From NCBI RefSeq assembly GCF_003853705.1, contig NZ_QTQI01000028.1, positions 1-64,000 on the forward strand: DNA of 64,000 nucleotides. Direction: 5' to 3'. Below, piece by piece: positions 58,789 to 64,000 of the stretch. The DNA is from Burkholderia sp. Bp8992 (GTDB lineage Bacteria > Pseudomonadota > Gammaproteobacteria > Burkholderiales > Burkholderiaceae). The number at the start of each line of letters is the position of its first letter. The first letter of the stretch is position 1. A program made the position numbers and the translations under genes. Under the pieces are notes generated by a model. That model was not told where the DNA came from and searched no databases. It was given only the letters and a program-made list of their open reading frames with translations.

Positions 58789-60087
58789 ATGATCACGCAA
58801 TCCTCGCCCGCCCCCCGATCCGCACCCGATTCCGATGCGCCGCTGTCGCTCGCCGACGCACAGGCACTCGCGTGCCGTTTCGCGGTGCCGGTCGACGCGT
58901 GCGACACGGTGACGCTGCGCGATGCGCTCGACCGCGTGCTCGCGGCCGACGTGAATGCGCCGTTCGACATTCCCGCGTACGACAACTCGGCGATGGACGG
59001 CTATGCATTCGACGGCAGCGCCGGCACGCCCGTGTCGCCGCAAGGTGATATCGAGATGACGGTCGCCGGCGCCGCGTTCGCGGGCCATCCGTTCGACGGC
59101 GCCGTGGCAGCCGGCTCATGCGTGCGCATCATGACGGGCGCGCCGATGCCGGCCGGATGCGACACGGTGATCCCGCAGGAACGCGTGCGCGTCGACGGCG
59201 ACACGATCCGTTTCGCCGCGCACGACGCCGCGCCCGGCGCGAACTGCCGCAAGGCCGGCGAGGATCTCGCGCGCGGCGCCCGCGCGCTCGCCGCGGGCCG
59301 CATCCTGCGCCCGTCCGATCTCGGCCTGCTCGCCTCGTTCGGTTTCAGCGACGTCACGGTGCGCCGCCGCGTGCGCGTCGCCGTGTTCTCGACCGGCGAC
59401 GAACTGCGCGAGCCCGCCGAACCGCTCGGTCGCGGCGCGCTGTACGACAGCAATCGCGGCATGCTGATCGCGATGCTGGAACGGCTGCATGTCGACGCGA
59501 TCGATCTCGGGATCGTCCGCGACGACCCGGCCGCGCTCGAAGCCGCGCTGCGCGACGCCGTCGCCGCGCAGGCCGATGCGGTGATCACGTCGGGCGGCGT
59601 GTCGGTCGGCGAAGCCGACTTCACGCGCGACGTGATGGCAAAACTCGGCGACGTGACGTTCGCGAGTCTCGCGCTGCGGCCCGGCCGGCCGCTTGCGTGC
59701 GGCACGCTCGCACGCGCGGCCGACGGCGCCGGCCACGCGCTGTTTTTCGGCTTGCCCGGCAATCCGGTCGCGTCCGCCGTGACGTTCTACGCGATCGTGC
59801 GCCCGGCACTGCTGACGCTGGCCGGCGCGCAGGCAACGCCGCCGGCGATGTACACGGCACTCAGCACGCAAGCGCTGAAGAAGCGCCCCGGCCGCACCGA
59901 CTACCTGCGCGGCATCGCGACTCGCGCCGCCGACGGCCGCTGGCACGTCACGCCGGCCGGTTCGCAGAGTTCCGCATCGCTGAGCGGCCTCGCGGCCGCC
60001 AACTGTTTCATCGTCCTGGGCCACGATGTCGCGGCAGTCGACGCGGGCACCCCGGTCGACATCCTGCCGCTCGACGGCCTGATCTGA
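58789..60087 (+). CDS. moeA: molybdopterin molybdotransferase
   Basis: A 432-residue enzyme inserting molybdate into adenylylated molybdopterin. IPAYDNSAMDGYA near the N-terminus, GAPMPAGCDTVIPQE, VFSTGDELREP, and ITSGGVSVGEADF are the known motifs; FGLPGNPVAS follows. The ATG at 58789 is chosen; the frame is open upstream within mobA. Confidence 0.96.
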   Translation: MITQSSPAPRSAPDSDAPLSLADAQALACRFAVPVDACDTVTLRDALDRVLAADVNAPFDIPAYDNSAMDGYAFDGSAGTPVSPQGDIEMTVAGAAFAGHPFDGAVAAGSCVRIMTGAPMPAGCDTVIPQERVRVDGDTIRFAAHDAAPGANCRKAGEDLARGARALAAGRILRPSDLGLLASFGFSDVTVRRRVRVAVFSTGDELREPAEPLGRGALYDSNRGMLIAMLERLHVDAIDLGIVRDDPAALEAALRDAVAAQADAVITSGGVSVGEADFTRDVMAKLGDVTFASLALRPGRPLACGTLARAADGAGHALFFGLPGNPVASAVTFYAIVRPALLTLAGAQATPPAMYTALSTQALKKRPGRTDYLRGIATRAADGRWHVTPAGSQSSASLSGLAAANCFIVLGHDVAAVDAGTPVDILPLDGLI

Positions 60088-60126
60088 ATTCCACTATCGG
60101 TATATCTCTACGGGGGCAATCCACAC

Positions 60127-60402
60127 ATGAAGAAGCAAATCTCGTCGATCGCCGCGGGGCAGACCGCAAAGGCGCTGATCCTCGTCTACCTGACGTTCAG
60201 CGTGCCGATCGTGCTGCTCGGCATTCTCGTCGCGTACATCCGCTACGGGATGGTCGAATTGAGCACGATCCTGAGCGCACTGCTGCTGAACGCCATTCTC
60301 GGCTTCGTGCTGCTGTGGATCGCCTGCCACGCGTACAACTGGGTCGCATCGCGTTTCGGCGGCATCGAGATCGTGCTGTCCGACCCGCCGGAGGAAGCGT
60401 GA
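60127..60402 (+). CDS. small inner-membrane protein
   Basis: A 91-residue protein with two hydrophobic helices (about 16-39 and 47-70) and a short acidic C-terminal tail (LSDPPEEA). I recognise no family. It starts 39 bp after moeA and its stop overlaps the acetyltransferase start. Confidence 0.75.
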   Translation: MKKQISSIAAGQTAKALILVYLTFSVPIVLLGILVAYIRYGMVELSTILSALLLNAILGFVLLWIACHAYNWVASRFGGIEIVLSDPPEEA

Positions 60403-60884
60403 GCGGCATGCCGCTGATCCGCGCAGCCGAATCGCGCGACGTCGGCGCGATCCTCGCGCTGATGCGCGAGCTGGCCGAGTTCGAGAAGCTCACGAATCTG
60501 TTCGTCGCGACCGAGGCCGATCTCGCCGATGCACTGTTCGGCGCACACCCCGCCGCCGAAGCGCGAGTAGCCGAGCAGGACGGCGCGATCGTCGCGTACG
60601 CGCTGTTCTTCCACAACTATTCGACGTTCCTCGGCCGTCGCGGCCTCTATCTCGAGGACCTGTACGTGCAGCCGTCGCAGCGCGGCACGGGCCTCGGCAC
60701 CGCGATGCTGCGTCATCTCGCGGCACTGGCCGTCGAGCGCCGTTGCGGGCGCTTCGAATGGTCTGTCCTCGACTGGAACCAGCCGGCGATCGATTTCTAC
60801 GAGAAGATGGGCGCCACCGTGCTGCCCGACTGGCGCATCGTCCGCGTGACGGGCGACGCGCTGGATACGCTCGCCGGACAATGA
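60399..60884 (+). CDS. GNAT acetyltransferase
   Basis: A 161-residue enzyme with ILALMRELAEFEKL, the CoA loop LYVQPSQRGTGLGTAML (about 85-101) and ERRCGRFEWSVLDWNQPAIDFYEKMGA, which is the spermidine/diamine acetyltransferase (SAT)-like subgroup. The GTG at 60399 overlaps the previous stop; an ATG at 60408 is the alternative. Substrate unknown. Confidence 0.9.
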   Translation: MSGMPLIRAAESRDVGAILALMRELAEFEKLTNLFVATEADLADALFGAHPAAEARVAEQDGAIVAYALFFHNYSTFLGRRGLYLEDLYVQPSQRGTGLGTAMLRHLAALAVERRCGRFEWSVLDWNQPAIDFYEKMGATVLPDWRIVRVTGDALDTLAGQ

Positions 60885-60932
60885 GCGCAGGCCGGCCGCG
60901 CCGGCGATCGCATCAGACATGGCTTCAAAAGG

Positions 60933-60951
60933 AAAACGGGCGCCCGTTTTT
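60933..60951. terminator. short palindromic terminator between convergent genes
   Basis: Perfect 18-bp palindrome (AAAACGGGC/GCCCGTTTT) with T5 on the right and A4 on the left. The real loop would be about 4 nt, giving a 7-bp stem. Confidence 0.6.
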
Positions 60952-60978
60952 CGTTCCGGCTGCGGCCGGCGACACGCG

Positions 60979-62457
60979 TCATGCGTCGTCCGCATCGGCG
61001 CCGTCGGCGCCTTCCGCACCAAGCAGCCCGGCCGCCGCGTCGCCCGGCAGCGCCTCGACCTGCTTCAGCTTGCGGCTCATCACGCGCGTGCGCTGCTCGG
61101 CGGACTCGATCGAGCGCGTGACCGTTTCGAGCTGCGCCTTCGTGCGCGCGAGCACGTCGCCGAACTTGCCGAACTCCGTCTTGACCGCGCCGAGCACCTG
61201 CCACACCTCGCTCGAACGCTGCTCGATCGCGAGCGTGCGGAAACCCATCTGCAGGCTGTTCAGCAGTGCGGTGAGCGTCGTCGGCCCGGCAACCGTCACG
61301 CGATAGTCGCGCTGCAGCAGGTCCGTCAGGCCGGGGCGGCGCAGGATCTCCGCGTAGAGCCCCTCGGTCGGCAGGAACAGCAGCGCGAAATCGGTCGTGT
61401 GCGGCGGCGCGACGTACTTCTCGGCGATCGTGCGCGCTTCCAGCCGCACGCGCGTCTCGAGCGCACGAGCGGCCTCCTCGACAGCCGCCGCATCGGCCCG
61501 CTCCTGCGCATCGATCAGCCGCTCGTAGTCCTCGCGCGGGAATTTCGCGTCGATCGGCAGCCACACGGGCGGCGCATCGCGCGTGCCGGCGTCACGCCCC
61601 GGCAGCCGGATCGCGAACTCGACGCGCTCGGTGCTCTTCGGCACCGTCGCGACATTCTTCGCGTACTGGTCGGGCGTCAGCATCTGTTCGAGCAGCGCCT
61701 CGAGCTGCACTTCGCCCCAGGTGCCGCGCGTCTTCACGTTGGTCAGCACCTTCTTCAGGTCGCCGACGCCGGCCGCGAGCGTCTGCATCTCGCCGAGCCC
61801 GCGATGGACCTGTTCGAGCCGGTCCGACACGAGCTTGAACGATTCGCCGAGACGCTGCTCGAGCGTCGCATGCAGCTTCTCGTCGACGGTGCGGCGCATC
61901 TCTTCGAGCTTCGCCGCGTTGTTGGTCTCGATTTCCTTCAGCCGCTGCTCGAGCGTCGCGCGCACCTCGCCGATCCGGCGGTCGTTCGCCTCGGTCAGCT
62001 GCGTGAGCTGCCGGTTCAACGTGTCACCGAACAGCCGGAGCGCGCCCGTCTGCTCCTCGCGCGCCTGCTGCGCCTGGCGCTGCACGCTCTCGCGCATCGC
62101 GTCGAACTGCTGCGCATTGCCGGCGACGAGCTTGCCGAGCTGCTGCGCGAAGCCTTCGATCTGATTGTTCTGCACGGTCGCCACGCTCGTCAGCTGCGCG
62201 GCGAGCGTCTGCTGAAGCTGCGCGAAGCTGCCGGCCAGCTCGGTGCGCGAGCCGCGCGCGTTCTCGACGATCTCGCCGCGCAATTCGCGTTCGAGGCGCT
62301 CGACCGCACGCGCCTGCGCATGCGCGGCGTCCTCGATCTGGTCGCCGAGCACCGCCGCATCGTCGTGACGGCCGCCGCCGCGCACGAGCGCGACGATCGC
62401 CACCGCGAGCGCGACGGCCAGCACGACGACCGCCGCAAGCAACAATGTCATGGTCAT
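60979..62457 (-). CDS. rmuC: DNA recombination protein RmuC
   Basis: A 492-residue protein with an N-terminal helix (about 4-25), a long coiled coil (about 40-220, many Glu/Gln/Arg) and the RmuC nuclease-like domain (about 225-460; RGTWGEVQLEALLEQML, LPIDAKFPREDYERL). RmuC limits inversion at short inverted repeats. Its start overlaps the 2-hydroxyacid dehydrogenase stop by 4 bases. Confidence 0.95.
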   Translation of the reverse strand: MTMTLLLAAVVVLAVALAVAIVALVRGGGRHDDAAVLGDQIEDAAHAQARAVERLERELRGEIVENARGSRTELAGSFAQLQQTLAAQLTSVATVQNNQIEGFAQQLGKLVAGNAQQFDAMRESVQRQAQQAREEQTGALRLFGDTLNRQLTQLTEANDRRIGEVRATLEQRLKEIETNNAAKLEEMRRTVDEKLHATLEQRLGESFKLVSDRLEQVHRGLGEMQTLAAGVGDLKKVLTNVKTRGTWGEVQLEALLEQMLTPDQYAKNVATVPKSTERVEFAIRLPGRDAGTRDAPPVWLPIDAKFPREDYERLIDAQERADAAAVEEAARALETRVRLEARTIAEKYVAPPHTTDFALLFLPTEGLYAEILRRPGLTDLLQRDYRVTVAGPTTLTALLNSLQMGFRTLAIEQRSSEVWQVLGAVKTEFGKFGDVLARTKAQLETVTRSIESAEQRTRVMSRKLKQVEALPGDAAAGLLGAEGADGADADDA

Positions 62458-63443
62458 GCGCGCGGCTTCCCGATCACGTCAGGGTTGATCGGATTCGGCG
62501 GCTGCCCGGCACGCGGCCCCTCGCCCAGTGCGGCAATCAGGTTGTCGGCGGCGAGGTTCGCCATCGCGCGGCGCGTCTTTTCGGTCGCGCTCGCGATATG
62601 CGGCGTCAGCACGACGTTCGGCACCTCGAGCAGCGCCGGATGCACGGTCGGCTCGCCTTCGTACACGTCGAGGCCGGCCGCGGCGATCGTCCCGTCGCGC
62701 AGCGCGGCAGCCAGCGCCGCGTCGTCGACGATCCCGCCGCGCGCGATGTTGGTCAGCGTCGCCGTGGGCTTCATCTTCGCGAGCTCGGCCGCCCCGATCG
62801 TGTGATGGTTCTCCTGCGTGTACGGCAGCACGAGCACGACGTGATCGGCACGCGCAAGCAGCACATCCTTCGATACGTATTCGGCGTTCAGCTCGGCCTC
62901 GATCTCGGGCGCGACCCGCGAACGGTTGTGATAGATCACTTGCATCCCGAAGCCGCGGGCGCGGCGCGCGAGCGCCTGGCCGATGCGGCCCATTCCGATC
63001 ACGCCGAGCGTCGAGCCGTAGATGTCGGCGCCGAGGAAGCCGTCGTACGCCCACTTCTGCCAGTGACCGGCACGCAGCCAGTGCTCGGATTCGGCGATCC
63101 GGCGCGCGGCGGCCATCATCAGCGCCCAGCCGAAATCGGCGGTCGACTCGTTCAGCACGTCGGGCGTGTTGGTGCCGAGCACGTTCGCCGCGTTGAACGC
63201 GGCCATGTCGAAGTTGTTGTAGCCGACCGCCATGTTCGCCACGACGCGCAAGCGCGGTGCCGCCGCGAGCGTGGCCGCGCCGACCGGGTCGCCGGCCGTC
63301 AGCGCGCCGTCCTTGTCGGCGAGACGCGCGGCGAGCGCGTCGGGCGCGAGCGCGTCGCCGTTGTTCCAGTCGACTTCGAAATACTGCTCGAGCCGTTCGA
63401 TCACGTCCGGAAAGATCGGACGCGCGACCAGGATCTTCTGCAT
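62454..63443 (-). CDS. D-2-hydroxyacid dehydrogenase (glyoxylate/hydroxypyruvate reductase type)
   Basis: A 329-residue NAD(P)-dependent enzyme reducing glyoxylate, hydroxypyruvate or 2-ketogluconate. LGVIGMGRIGQALARRA (about 147-163) binds NAD(P); Arg in NIARGGIVDD, Glu in VYEGEPTVHP and His in LTPHIASATEKTR are the triad. The ATG at 63443 has GGAG at the right spacing, unlike the one at 63449. Confidence 0.93.
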   Translation of the reverse strand: MQKILVARPIFPDVIERLEQYFEVDWNNGDALAPDALAARLADKDGALTAGDPVGAATLAAAPRLRVVANMAVGYNNFDMAAFNAANVLGTNTPDVLNESTADFGWALMMAAARRIAESEHWLRAGHWQKWAYDGFLGADIYGSTLGVIGMGRIGQALARRARGFGMQVIYHNRSRVAPEIEAELNAEYVSKDVLLARADHVVLVLPYTQENHHTIGAAELAKMKPTATLTNIARGGIVDDAALAAALRDGTIAAAGLDVYEGEPTVHPALLEVPNVVLTPHIASATEKTRRAMANLAADNLIAALGEGPRAGQPPNPINPDVIGKPRA

Positions 63444-63524
63444 CGCCATCTCCGTATGCCGCGGGCCGCTCGCGGTGCGCGTCGCGCCGCCGGGATCGCC
63501 CGCGCTGGGTTGAAAGTCGTCAGG

Positions 63525-64000
63525 TTACGCCGGGAAGAAGATCAGCGACGTCAGCAGGAACACGGGGACCAGAATCACGAGTGCCCAGCCGAGGTACGCA
63601 AAGAAGCTCGGCATCTTCACGCCGCGCGACTCCGCGATCGCCTTCACCATGAAGTTCGGCGCGTTGCCGATATAGCTGTTCGCGCCCATGAACACCGCGC
63701 CCGCGGATATCGCGGCGAGCGTCGAGGCGCCCGTCGTCATCAGCGCCTGCGCATCGCCGCCCGCGAGGTTGAAGAACACGAGATAGGTCGGCGCGTTGTC
63801 GAGGAACGACGACAGCAGGCCCGTCGCCCAGAAGTACATCGCGTCGATCGGCTTGCCGTCCGGCCCCGTGACGAGATGGACGATCTGCGCGAACGCACCG
63901 TCCGCCCCCGCGCGCAGGATCACGATCACCGGCGCGATCGTCACGAAGATCCCGGCAAACAGCTTTGCGACCTCCTCGATCGGCGCCCAGTTGAACGCGT
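63525..64000 (-). CDS. sodium:proton antiporter / CitMHS-type transporter, C-terminal part
   Basis: A truncated gene that runs off the right edge, leaving about 158 residues. There are roughly four hydrophobic helices, with motifs LLSSFLDNAPTYLVFFNLAGG and GANSYIGNAPNFMVKAIAE typical of the second half of ion-transporter-superfamily (NhaD/CitMHS-like) antiporters, which have inverted-repeat halves. It should be a Na+/H+ antiporter, or carry a carboxylate; the missing half is needed to decide. Confidence 0.85.
   Translation of the reverse strand, partial: AFNWAPIEEVAKLFAGIFVTIAPVIVILRAGADGAFAQIVHLVTGPDGKPIDAMYFWATGLLSSFLDNAPTYLVFFNLAGGDAQALMTTGASTLAAISAGAVFMGANSYIGNAPNFMVKAIAESRGVKMPSFFAYLGWALVILVPVFLLTSLIFFPA

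Overview
This 64 kb window reads as a contiguous piece of the main chromosome of a Burkholderia species, most likely of the Burkholderia cepacia complex. The reasons are the very high GC content with strong third-position bias, the gene orders yceD-rpmF-plsX-fabHDG-acpP-fabF, rpoE-rseA-rseB-mucD-lepA-lepB-rnc-era-recO-pdxJ-acpS-nagZ and uvrC-pgsA-tRNA(Gly)x2-tRNA(Cys), an EarP/EF-P(Arg32) pair, and a TAT-exported phosphocholine-type phospholipase C. The species call is inference from protein recognition, not from a search. No prophage, insertion sequence, CRISPR array or rRNA operon is visible; the content is mostly core genome.

Layout. 0-9 kb holds accessory metabolism: a secreted phospholipase C behind a 9-bp tandem repeat, an orphan branched-chain amino-acid type binding protein, a divergent GntR regulator and glucarate dehydratase pair, a membrane protein of unknown function and a GT4 glycosyltransferase. 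9-21 kb has an MsbA-like ABC exporter, the otsBA trehalose operon, a copper-delivery cluster (Sco1, PCuAC, CtaG-like), an ElaA-like acetyltransferase, a pirin with divergent LysR regulator, free-Met-sulfoxide reductase, map preceded by a ParD-like gene, and an XRE-cupin regulator with an acetyltransferase. 21.4-24.7 kb holds three tRNAs, pgsA and uvrC. 24.7-28.3 kb carries earP, efp and an NtrC-like regulator with an altered GAFTGA motif.

From 48.2 kb down to 28.4 kb almost everything is on the minus strand: DUF177/L32, phospholipid and fatty-acid synthesis (plsX, fabH, fabD, fabG, acpP, fabF), the sigma-E envelope-stress unit (rpoE, rseA, rseB, mucD, a glutaredoxin-like gene), then lepA, signal peptidase lepB, RNase III, era, recO, pdxJ, acpS and nagZ. 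Joined thematically, this stretch makes acyl carrier protein and its activating enzyme, membrane lipid, and the machinery that exports and polices envelope proteins.

48.4-64 kb holds Maf and a tetrapyrrole-methylase family protein, SppA, a Rieske protein, a HAD phosphatase and RluC (minus strand), a long leader followed by RNase E, the molybdenum cofactor genes moaA-mobA-moeA, a small membrane protein and acetyltransferase, RmuC with a 2-hydroxyacid dehydrogenase, and the end of a transporter running off the window. The most interesting non-coding signals are the phase-variation-like repeat at the start, paired stem-loops in front of rnc, an apparent attenuator between acpP and fabF, and a 720-bp leader region before rne.
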